Positions 33,569 through 41,723 of a DNA stretch of 64,000 nt are shown piece by piece; the stretch's first letter is position 1, and the number at the start of each line of letters is the position of its first letter. The notes beneath the pieces were generated by a model, which was given only the letters and a program-made list of their open reading frames with translations, was not told the DNA's origin and did not search any database. The DNA lies in contig CAUYUJ010005703.1 in assembly GCA_963575745.1 (NCBI GenBank), positions 75,001 to 139,000 of the forward strand, in the 5' to 3' direction. The translations under genes were made by a program, and so were the position numbers. The DNA is from Prorocentrum cordatum. Lineage: Eukaryota > Sar > Dinophyceae > Prorocentrales > Prorocentraceae.

Positions 33569-35486
33569 TCAGCCGTACTTCCAACGCCACTTTTCCACGA
33601 AGAAATCTCCATCCCACCAGTAATCGGACAAGTACCATACAACTGGGTGAGGCCAGCCCGAATCGGGATCGATCCACGTGTCAAAGTATTCCGTATTCCA
33701 CACCTTGGTGTAGACCTCGTCAACTTCGCAGTAGTTCCACATTCCGCCCGAGCCGTGTGTCCACTTGAGACGCTTCTTGGCAGCAAGCTTGACTGGAAGG
33801 CAGCGTTTAGCCATCCCCTGGAGTTGGAGGTTTCCCAGCCGTCTCAGACAAGAGCCCCAGTAAGGATTTGAGGCGAAACGGCTACTTACCCGCAACAAAT
33901 TCTGTCCAAGGAACTCTACGAACCCTTTCATCGGGACCCCGAACGTTGACATACAGACCATGATAGCCGCTGTCCCGGCAAGCTTTGAAGAATGGGATTT
34001 TGCACCAGTCATATGTGAAATGAGGACCACCAAGGCCCGACGGTATAAGAAACCGAGCCGGCAACTTGACCACCCTTTGGAATAGTAGCGGTGAGCAGTA
34101 TGAAAGTGCCTCAAGATCACGTTTAGACAGGAAGCAGACTTTGCGGTTAGACCTGCAAAGCTTCCCCTGAAAGATAACGTAAGGATCCGAAGCCGTGTGA
34201 TGTAGCATGCCGAAAGCTTGAGCCCGAGACTGCAGGAGCCGACAGGGGTCATGGGGAAAGCAGGGGCCCATCCCCCCAAACCCAAGGGAGGAAAACAGAC
34301 GCCGAGGCCCAAGGACTCAGAGGCTTCCAGAGGAGGGAAGGATTGTTGCGAAGCCACGGTATCCTTAAGATCGAATGGATCGAGCGGGTCCCAGATAGAA
34401 TCGCACAAGTGACATCTCCTGGTGTCAGCCAATCCACTAGGTGGTAGGCAGAAGAAGGGAGAGGAGATCCCAATGGGGTCTCGATTCAGACCCAAATGCA
34501 AATTCCGTGAGGCGTAAGATGCCACGGCTCCACTAGTATTGAAGCCTGTTCTCTGAGGCCGCAATTAGGTAAGAGACCCAGACCTCTGAAGATTCCGTAA
34601 CATTGAATTTGTGCACTTGCATTCCGTGAAACATTGCCACGGCAAACCTCCGAGTATAGGGCGCACATGGGCCACGAAAAAGGCGACGGTCTTTCCCGGT
34701 CCTAGCAAAAGATCCATGTTGATCGACAAACGTCAAAATTGACCGAATGGAGCAGATGATGGGAGAGATCCCCTGAATTACGTTCCAGAACCGATCTGGG
34801 TCAACATACCCCGCTCCCAACCCAAGCTCCATCAAATCTCCAATAAGCTCTAGCCATCGAGAAGTGTCGGGTTCCCTATTCCAACGCTCGCGTACCATCC
34901 TCTGTACATCGGTGACACGACCAGCGATTGAGCGAAGCTCCTTCATGGATTTAGACGAGGCCCTGGTAGGCTGTCGTCTTTGAAGATACCTGGCCATTTG
35001 ACCCCATATATTCCACCAGACTGTGTAAATGAAATTCCCAGGGTCCGACCAGCGATTGTCGTAGAACACTGCGCCTTTGTATGACATCGTCTTGATCTGT
35101 ACAAAAGACATAGAGCGCACTGCGATTCCCACGATCCCAATAAGGTTCTTGCATGCTTCACTTGAGAAGAATTCCTCAAAGAGATTCCATAGCTGCCTGA
35201 GAGGTATCTCGAATTCACGCCCCTTCTCATACATGTGGAGAGTGACGCATTTCTGTGGATTGTATGAACCTGAATTTACAGGAGCGATCTCGGAACTTTC
35301 AATTGCCAGTGCACATGGGCAGGCGGATGCCCATGCCTCGAAGACACAACACTGGAGAGATTTTGAATTCCATGGCCTGACGACCCTCTGAGGGGCAAGC
35401 ATGAGAGTGTGTTCCCAGATAACTTGAGAAGGGGTTGTAGCAGAACGAGGTAAGCGGATTGAACCAAAATGACTACAGAAAAGCAC
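33569..35486 (-). CDS. Unrecognised protein, split over frames (possible introns)
   Basis: 35,486-34,533 is open for 317 codons and reads like ordinary protein (KGREFEIPLRQLWNLFEEFF, VFYDNRWSDPGNFIYTVWWN, RELIGDLMELG-like stretch). Near 34,540 the protein-like frame changes. 34,210-33,882 reads GMLHHTASDPYVIFQGKLCR and VRRVPWTEFVAG and ends at GGTAAGTAG, a consensus 5' splice site rather than an obvious terminus. 33,820-33,569 reads GMAKRCLPVKLAAKKRLKWT and ends WWDGDFFVEKWRWKYG. Frame changes could be introns or indels; I could not make one GT-AG pair restore phase exactly. It could be a captured gene, a LINE1 3' ORF or host sequence. No function is assigned. Confidence 0.45.
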
Positions 35487-35573
35487 CAGGACCCCAAGAC
35501 AACCGACAGATGTGAATCCATAAGATGGTGAGACGGAGATGAGAGGTACACTTTATCAGGGATCGGACGGCAG

Positions 35574-36105
35574 TCATCGTCCTGGCCAACGAAGTGAGAT
35601 TAACAATCCCGGGCCAAACCCATTTGTACTGAGGTGAAGAAGCAAACTAAGCGCAAAGCGACCCCACGTAGAAACTTGTCACTTCGAGGCTGTGGGCAAA
35701 GAGCGAGAATCAACCCCGCTACTTGGCCCCGACAACCAAATTTGAGAAGAACATGATGCAATCCCAGCTCATGAGAAATGACTTGAAGGCCCCATGAAGA
35801 GAAGCACCTGTAATCCCAGAAATTCCCAGATTGAACCGAGAGTCATCGCCCTGGCTAACGTGATGAAATTAACAATCCCAGCCAAGCCCATTTTGAACTG
35901 AAGTGAAGGACCAAACTAAGCGCAAAGCCCAAGTTGAGACTTGTCACGTCGAGGCTGTGGGCGAAGAGCAGGAAACGACCCCACTACTTTGGCCCTGACA
36001 GTCGAATTGAGGGGAACAGGAAGTAATCCCAGCCCCAGAGAAATGACCTGGGGGCCCAATGAAAGCCCTAGTAATCCCAGATTATTCCCAGATTGAACCA
36101 AGAAA
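35574..36105 (-). repeat. 269-bp tandem duplication downstream of LINE1 ORF3
   Basis: 35,574-35,842 and 35,843-36,105 share TCATCG.CCTGGC.AACG, ATTAACAATCCC, AAACTAAGCGCAAAGC, CTTGTCAC.TCGAGGCTGTGG and AATCCCAG..ATTCCCAGATTGAACC in the same order. They differ at about one base in five, so the duplication is old. Confidence 0.85.
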
Positions 36106-36162
36106 TGAGCTGCGGGCCCAAAGGACTGAAACACTTGAGCCGTATCTTCGGAACTGCTTCGA

Positions 36163-37419
36163 TCACATCAGGAAGCGAGGTTTGCAAAGCAGATGGCACC
36201 TTACATTTGCTCCGTTACTCCCAGACTCCACCGTGATAAGATCTCCCACATCTTCAAACATATCCTTAATGAAGAGGAGGGCCACAATGCAGCTGCCAGC
36301 AAAGATCTGCGATTTGTCATGGAGCCTCTCCTTCTTTGGGCAGACCTCTGGGCCAATGAAGGCCTCTTTGGTGTAAAAGCGCGCATTGAACAAATGAATG
36401 TCCTTGAAACGAAATGTGTTGAGCCCAAAGTGCCAAAGAATCTTCGTGACGTCCCTGGTAGTGAGATATCCGTGCTCTCCCAAGACTGGAATACTGTCTG
36501 AAACCAAGGGACCTTGATTGTCAATGATGAAAGGCGTCAGCTCACGAACTGTGATGATTTGGAAGTGTTCCCCGACCTTGGCCTTGAAGGTATTCAAACC
36601 TGTGAGCTGGGGTACGAAAACCATAATGTAACGCCTTGAGCTCGTGTGGTCTGTGCCGCCCTTCGGAGCGAAAATTGGGCAGCCTGAGCGGTCGTATTCC
36701 AACTGAGACTTCAGCACTGGTGGTCCCAACTTGCTGATCCAGGGCTTCTTGTCCTGTTCCCAGCTTTTGGGAGCAGGCTGCGACCTCCGGTCAGGCGAGT
36801 CAACCTCCGCTTCAGATCCAGAGGTAGAGCTCCTGGAGTCTGAGCCCCCCGAAGACGGTGGGGAGGGTCTGACAGGCGCTTCCTCTCGGTAGTCCTGTGT
36901 CTCTGGCAAGGCCTCGTCTGGCTCTGGCTTGGACCCCGACTCACCACCCTGCAATTGTTTCTTGAACCCACCTGAGAACTGCATCTTCCTGGCAATCGGT
37001 GAACGGCTCCGAGACAAAGAGTCTCCCCTGTGCACAGGTGCTGGTGGCGGGGTAGGGGGCACCCTGGATTCGCGAGGGTCAGCACCTGACGATGCTTTGG
37101 CCTTGAGGCCCTGATTCTTGATCTCGACCGTCCTTGCTTGGTCCTCCTTTTTCTGCTCGAGCTTCTTCTGCAGCTTGACTTTCTTCTCATTCGTGGTAAG
37201 CATGGGCTTCGGCTCCATCTTATCCAGACGCTTCCGAGCCCAACGATCTAAGGCGTGGCGATCGAATCCAAAGAAAAGGGGAATTGTCGGCTGAATCTGA
37301 TTCCCAACCAAATCCAGATCCTGAGAGTAGCAGGTGTCCGTGGTGAAAAGAAAGGTAGCCCCGCTGGGCGCAGTACGGTAACAAATGTGAGTCTGGATCA
37401 CGCCAGACAAAGCCAATGG
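36163..37419 (-). CDS. LINE1 ORF3, in phase with ORF2
   Basis: 418 codons open after the TAG at 37,422-37,420. The first ATG is about 68 codons in (MEPKPMLTTNEKKVKLQKK), but the frame is open and protein-like before it (IQTHICYRTAPSGATFLFTT). Three parts are visible: a Lys/Glu coiled segment, a Ser/Pro/Glu-rich linker (RGDSLSRSRSPIARK, SGGSDSRSSTSGSEAEVDSP), and a folded C-terminal part (GCPIFAPKGG, RYIMVFVPQLTGLNTFKAKV, CIVALLFIKDMFEDVGDLIT). Family unknown. It may be a C-terminal extension of ORF2 made by readthrough, or a separate accessory protein. Confidence 0.6.
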   Translation of the reverse strand, partial: PLALSGVIQTHICYRTAPSGATFLFTTDTCYSQDLDLVGNQIQPTIPLFFGFDRHALDRWARKRLDKMEPKPMLTTNEKKVKLQKKLEQKKEDQARTVEIKNQGLKAKASSGADPRESRVPPTPPPAPVHRGDSLSRSRSPIARKMQFSGGFKKQLQGGESGSKPEPDEALPETQDYREEAPVRPSPPSSGGSDSRSSTSGSEAEVDSPDRRSQPAPKSWEQDKKPWISKLGPPVLKSQLEYDRSGCPIFAPKGGTDHTSSRRYIMVFVPQLTGLNTFKAKVGEHFQIITVRELTPFIIDNQGPLVSDSIPVLGEHGYLTTRDVTKILWHFGLNTFRFKDIHLFNARFYTKEAFIGPEVCPKKERLHDKSQIFAGSCIVALLFIKDMFEDVGDLITVESGSNGANVRCHLLCKPRFLM

Positions 37420-40371
37420 CTACTGAAGGCGAAGGTGAAGCGGTTGCCGAACCCAATCAAGCATTTCTTGAGCAAGACCCAAACGAAACTTTTTGTCCCG
37501 GGAGCCCTGAGGAGAGAATAAGGTGGTCCAGGCATCCTTGTCATACCTGAAAACATATCCCCTATGCGAGCGTGAGTGGGTACGGCTGCCCCCAAAGTTA
37601 TCAAAGGAGCGATTCTGAATAACCCAATGCTTGCAATATTGAAACAGCCTCGACGAAAAATCTTCTGGATGTCTTTGCATGTGTGAAACCCAACTAATAG
37701 CTGAATCCAAATGGAAAATAGCCCATGAAACATCTTTGTATCCCTTGGTTTTGCGATTTCTGCGTAAACTAAACTGTTCGGGAGATTCCCCCGGGAGCCT
37801 TTTGAGTTTCAACATGATCCTGATACATTGATTTTGAGCCTTGGTAATCAAATCCGCCGTCGTCTTACACGGGACCCAGGCAGCACCTCTGGAGCGGATA
37901 ATCCCCCCCGCCATACAATTAAGCTTTGAGAGACGTTTAGACATGGGGATCTGCTCGTTGATCAAGAACCTACTGTTAGCCCAAAAGGCTTTGTTGATCT
38001 GTGAAATACCCTGCTTGACATCTTCGTGACAGGATCCAGTGGCAGAGAGAATCGGACCCAGCACCTTAGCCTCCGGTACAACAGACCAAGTTTTCCCAAA
38101 GGAATCGGACCAATTGTATCCTTGAAAGAAATAGGGGTAGGCAGGAAGGATTTCCCGATCGTCTTTGAGTTTGAGCCGATGTTCATTCCAGAGCTCCGAC
38201 TCTACCAGTGCAGTCAGAGTTGCAAGGTCTTGTTCCGAGGACGCCACCACGAAGATATTATCTGACCAGCTGAGAAGGGCAATCCTGAAATCGAAGCCCA
38301 ACTGCTCACAACGGATAGAGATTCCCAAAGAAGAATGGGTAATTTTCTCCAGGGTGGAGGCGAAGCAATCTTCTACGGAAACGCGCGCCAGTATGCATGC
38401 AGTCCCAGCTCCCTGCATCAACCCACGGTCTCTCTGGATAATCCCAGTGTTTGAGTCCAAAAGGGAGATGGAGACTCGAGGGTTCCTATGCAATCTGATG
38501 CAGCCCACTGCTAAGAAAAGAGGGACCCCCCGTCCCAGTAGACTCCGCAGGACTAATCCATAACGAATCTGATCGTGGTGAGCTTTGATGTCAGTAATCC
38601 CAACCATTCCTTTGTTAAAATGATCTCGGCCGTATTCTAAAATGTGATAGACACTGGTATGAAGTTCCTGTAATTGTCCACCTTTGCTGAGCCCAAAAAT
38701 AAGACCTTTGAGACCTTTAGAATCAGTGTATGAATCCAAAACTGGCAGAATGGCCCTTGCCACATATGCGTGCCCAATCTTGGCAATTGCTGGCTGAGGA
38801 ATGACAACTCTGGTTTGAGAAGGGGTTCCAAAACCCTTGATCTTGTTACCCAAGTGGCCCCCGAATGTGACATCGTTCCAAAATTCGGGATCGCCTAAGC
38901 AGGCCTGTATACACCCCGCGAGCCTTTGGGACCATCCCGAGGCTTTTACTACCGCCGTACAGGCGAACTCTGTGTCGATCTTACGGGGTGCCTTGATGTT
39001 GTCCAGCGCGTCTTCCAGCAGGGAAGGAATGATGGAGTCGTTGTAGAAGTTGAAGAAACCCAAAGAGCGAAGCCAGGCGATGTCCTCTTGCCGCTCCGAT
39101 TCTGAGAGTCCCCACCTCTCGCTGTATTCTTCAGCCACCAGTGTGATACAGCGGTCCACTTCAAAAATCTTGACTTGATCTACACAGAAACCCAATATGG
39201 GTAGGAGGGTCTTGCGGGAGGCCCAGACCCGTTTTCCTTGAGAGGCGTTGAGCGCAACCTGAGCCAAATCGCGTTGAAGTTTAGTTATCTTGAGAGCTTT
39301 CAAGAGGAGCTGACCCAAGGAGACCCTCGTGGCTTCATTAAGTTCGGAGTTGAACCGTGTCCTGAGACTCTTGACCCAAAATGGCTCTTCGGCAAATCTC
39401 CTAAAACTCCTTGGGAGAGCCTGAGTCGCTTCATAAACCTGGCCCAACATGTTTTCCCAGAAATCAAAGGAGAGGGTGAGGTCCCTTGGGTCATGATACC
39501 TGACCGCACATGAATCGGGCTGTTCTTCGTCATTTAGACGAATAAGTTCCGCTGATTCGGGAAACAGACCCTGGGCGATCTTCCTAACCTCCAAAATGTT
39601 TGTAGGAGTCCACAAGAGAGGTCTTCTCTTACGCACCTGCTGGTGAAAGGCCATCACATCACAGCCAACAAGGGCATGGTCCCCTGGGACGCCCGCCCAG
39701 CGGGCGAAACAATCAAAAGTGAGATCACTCCTGGCGAGAGCTATGTGATCGATCGTGCTGTTGGCTTGAGAGAGCGCCTGCTCACCATCAGGCTTCCTAG
39801 TGAATTGCATGGAGGTCTCTTGGAACCTGAGAGGGCACCAACGGAGATCGAGGCATGAACAAGCTTCACAGAACGATCGGAATTTCGGATCTCCGTTACC
39901 TTGATCGGCATTCATGTCCCCCAACCAAGAAAGAGTAGACCCCACGGGGCGGGATCGACCGAGTTGGATGGCACAGTTTAGGGAATCATGGAAAAAATCG
40001 TGGGCAAGATGAGAGAAGAGAAAGGATCTGGCATGATGGTGGCATCCATCGAGACAGTCGGGACGAAGATCAACACGGATAGATCTCCAATCGCAGACAA
40101 TGTCTTTCACACGTTTTCTCAGAGATTTGTGCACAAGCACGCCCATGGCCCTACACCCAGGGCCAGAGTGATGGCGGTAGTAAGCGTGGCCATTGAAAAC
40201 AGGGCGTAGTAGCCCATCGTTTTGAAGACAGCCCTTGAAATCCGCCTCTAAGATACAAATTAAGCCCCAGCACTTCAGCTCGAGCAAATCTAGGTTGGCT
40301 TGCATTTGAGTCTCGTCGGCCCATTTGCCCTGCACATTGAGTGCACATACGAGACCCCTCACGTGAGCATC
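37420..40371 (-). CDS. LINE1 ORF2: AP endonuclease and reverse transcriptase
   Basis: 983 codons. Endonuclease motifs: ALNVQGKW, CILEADFKG, SWLGDMNADQG, STIDHIALARSD and PGDHALVGCDV (consensus WNVxG, QE, GDFN, D, SDH). Reverse transcriptase: motif A GMVGITDIKAHHDQI, motif B RGLMQGAGTACILARV, motif C LLSWSDNIFVVASS, then thumb (QINKAFWANSRFLINEQ). Motif C has N in place of the second Asp; I recall WADN at this place in other dinoflagellate LINE proteins, which I could not verify here. No RNase H follows. The frame begins directly after the ORF1 TGA, and the first ATG is 23 codons in, beyond the first endonuclease motif, so translation must come by readthrough or a non-ATG start. It nicks target DNA and copies the element RNA. 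Confidence 0.85.
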   Translation of the reverse strand, partial: DAHVRGLVCALNVQGKWADETQMQANLDLLELKCWGLICILEADFKGCLQNDGLLRPVFNGHAYYRHHSGPGCRAMGVLVHKSLRKRVKDIVCDWRSIRVDLRPDCLDGCHHHARSFLFSHLAHDFFHDSLNCAIQLGRSRPVGSTLSWLGDMNADQGNGDPKFRSFCEACSCLDLRWCPLRFQETSMQFTRKPDGEQALSQANSTIDHIALARSDLTFDCFARWAGVPGDHALVGCDVMAFHQQVRKRRPLLWTPTNILEVRKIAQGLFPESAELIRLNDEEQPDSCAVRYHDPRDLTLSFDFWENMLGQVYEATQALPRSFRRFAEEPFWVKSLRTRFNSELNEATRVSLGQLLLKALKITKLQRDLAQVALNASQGKRVWASRKTLLPILGFCVDQVKIFEVDRCITLVAEEYSERWGLSESERQEDIAWLRSLGFFNFYNDSIIPSLLEDALDNIKAPRKIDTEFACTAVVKASGWSQRLAGCIQACLGDPEFWNDVTFGGHLGNKIKGFGTPSQTRVVIPQPAIAKIGHAYVARAILPVLDSYTDSKGLKGLIFGLSKGGQLQELHTSVYHILEYGRDHFNKGMVGITDIKAHHDQIRYGLVLRSLLGRGVPLFLAVGCIRLHRNPRVSISLLDSNTGIIQRDRGLMQGAGTACILARVSVEDCFASTLEKITHSSLGISIRCEQLGFDFRIALLSWSDNIFVVASSEQDLATLTALVESELWNEHRLKLKDDREILPAYPYFFQGYNWSDSFGKTWSVVPEAKVLGPILSATGSCHEDVKQGISQINKAFWANSRFLINEQIPMSKRLSKLNCMAGGIIRSRGAAWVPCKTTADLITKAQNQCIRIMLKLKRLPGESPEQFSLRRNRKTKGYKDVSWAIFHLDSAISWVSHMQRHPEDFSSRLFQYCKHWVIQNRSFDNFGGSRTHSRSHRGYVFRYDKDAWTTLFSPQGSRDKKFRLGLAQEMLDWVRQPLHLRLQ

Positions 40372-41436
40372 TCAGAGAGATAGTGCCTCGTCGATGGTGT
40401 CTTTAAGCGTCTTGCGGAGCGCTTCGTCGGGGATCTCCTTGAGAGACTCGTGCCACTGGAATTCCCCATCTTTGATAGCACCAATCTGACGGTCCAAGAC
40501 GAAAAATTTTCGAGTCCGAGAACAAACCACGTAACTGTCCGTGCGATCTCCCATTGCCCTTTCCAGTGCTTCTGAAACGGTCTTGAACAATTTTGCTGGG
40601 CCACGCTCCTCCTTCGTACTAATCTGGCCACACCAGATCATATGTTCCAAGTGCCCAGGGATCTTGAGGTCACGGATCGTAGCTGCCGCTTGAAGTCCCA
40701 CCGCAATCGAACTCCATTTGATCTCAACACAACTCCCATACCCAAATGGTGCAACAATATGCGTGGGCTGGGGAACATCCGCTCGGCGAAGGACCGCCCG
40801 TGCCTTCTCCATAGCCTCCTGCTTCTTGAGATTCCAGCCCAGGTTGGTGAGAATGAAGATGTCTCTATCTGCCCTTGGGGTGCTGGCCCACGGCGGACCC
40901 TTTTTCCTAGACGGACCCTGGCTTGACTGACTTTCTAACTGTTTGGCTGCCATTTCCGCGCGCAGGGACTTCTGCTCCAGTTCAACAGCAAGAATCCTTT
41001 CGTTGAAGGCTTTCTGCACCTCGGTTTCACCTGCCTCAAGGTTGGCAAGCTTTACTTCATGGTCATTGATCAAAGTGACGGCCACTGAGAATTCCTGAGC
41101 CATCGCCTTTTGAGTTCCCAATACATCAAGTTGTAACGAATCAATACGGTCCTTGATAGGAGCGATCTTTTTATCTAGGAGAGACTCGAGTTGCGCCAAA
41201 AACCCGTCGGCACCGGTGGCGGTCGAGGCAGCCCCCGATGGAATCGAACCATTTTCTCCCAAGCCCGTGCCCTTAGCCGATCCCTTGGCCGCCAAGGTTC
41301 TCATAGCTTTCGAGGCTTCTTGCTGATTTTCTTTGTCTTCGTCTACCGTCCGAGCATCGTCTCTCAGTCTTTTCTGCTTATCGATATCCAACGATAAGAG
41401 CTTTTGCATGGTTTCTCCAATCTGCAATGTCGGCAT
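40372..41436 (-). CDS. LINE1 ORF1: coiled-coil RNA-binding protein
   Basis: 354 codons from the ATG at 41,436 (MPTLQIGETMQKLLSLDIDK). Residues about 1-70 are charged and helical. 75-165 form a coiled coil (FLAQLESLLDKKIAPIKDRI...FNERILAVELEQKSLRAEMA). 190-280 look RRM-like (RDIFILTNLGWNLKKQEAM, VAPFGYGSCVEIKWSSIAV). The C-terminal part (SYVVCSRTRKFFVLD) recalls the C-terminal domain of L1 ORF1p. Such proteins coat the element RNA and act as nucleic-acid chaperones. It ends in TGA, immediately followed in the same frame by ORF2. Confidence 0.75.
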   Translation of the reverse strand: MPTLQIGETMQKLLSLDIDKQKRLRDDARTVDEDKENQQEASKAMRTLAAKGSAKGTGLGENGSIPSGAASTATGADGFLAQLESLLDKKIAPIKDRIDSLQLDVLGTQKAMAQEFSVAVTLINDHEVKLANLEAGETEVQKAFNERILAVELEQKSLRAEMAAKQLESQSSQGPSRKKGPPWASTPRADRDIFILTNLGWNLKKQEAMEKARAVLRRADVPQPTHIVAPFGYGSCVEIKWSSIAVGLQAAATIRDLKIPGHLEHMIWCGQISTKEERGPAKLFKTVSEALERAMGDRTDSYVVCSRTRKFFVLDRQIGAIKDGEFQWHESLKEIPDEALRKTLKDTIDEALSL

Positions 41437-41701
41437 GGCCAAAAGTGTTAAGCACGAGCCAGTTACCCAAAATTTGAGATGGAAATGAAACGCCGAATTG
41501 ACAAAACCCAGTAAGATTCACGAATTCGCCAAATTGAGTCGATATCCCACCGATAGAGGTGATATCCCACTGATAGATCCCACTGATTGAACCCAAAGCC
41601 AGGCGATCTCGCTGAACAGGAAGAAGACGGAGAAGGCAGCGATGGCAGCCGCGCCCCCCCCCCAAGAGCGCCCCACTTGAGCGCCCCACTTGAGCGCCCC
41701 A
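41437..41701 (-). promoter_or_regulatory. LINE1 5' leader
   Basis: Between the spliced leader and ORF1. Two perfect TGGGGCGCTCAAG units and one partial one (41,664-41,701) lie directly after the leader. Several ATCAGTGGGAT repeats lie at about 41,535-41,585. No promoter motif is recognised. Confidence 0.5.
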
Positions 41702-41723
41702 CTTGAGCCAAAATGGCTACGGC
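41702..41723 (-). other. DinoSL spliced-leader relic
   Basis: The minus strand matches the whole 22-nt dinoflagellate spliced leader (first half CCGTAGCCATT, second half TTGGCTCAAG) preceded by G, one of the bases allowed at its variable first position. It is not followed by the GT donor expected in an SL RNA gene; TGGGG follows instead. It is therefore a leader inherited from a trans-spliced mRNA that was reverse transcribed, not an SL RNA gene. Confidence 0.93.

Larger units (their letters stand above)
32797..41723 (-). mobile_element. LINE1: spliced-leader-tagged LINE, about 8.9 kb
   Basis: A second, unrelated non-LTR retrotransposon. Its 5' end is the DinoSL at 41,702-41,723; then come a 265-bp leader, ORF1 (coiled coil plus RRM-like), ORF2 (endonuclease and reverse transcriptase), ORF3, a duplicated spacer and further frames. 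It appears to end in a (TCA)n run at 32,797-32,814. The 5' end therefore looks like the end of a trans-spliced mRNA, so this insertion seems full length. I find no clear target duplication. The AT content is higher than in element C, so the two have different histories. Confidence 0.7.

Noticed and set aside
41215-41250. GGTTCGATTCC, a perfect pol III B-box, as a tRNA or SINE signal
   Set aside because: It lies inside LINE1 ORF1 coding sequence; no A-box or tRNA fold surrounds it.
41702-41723. DinoSL as an SL RNA gene
   Set aside because: No GT donor follows the leader and no Sm-like site or short RNA structure is visible.
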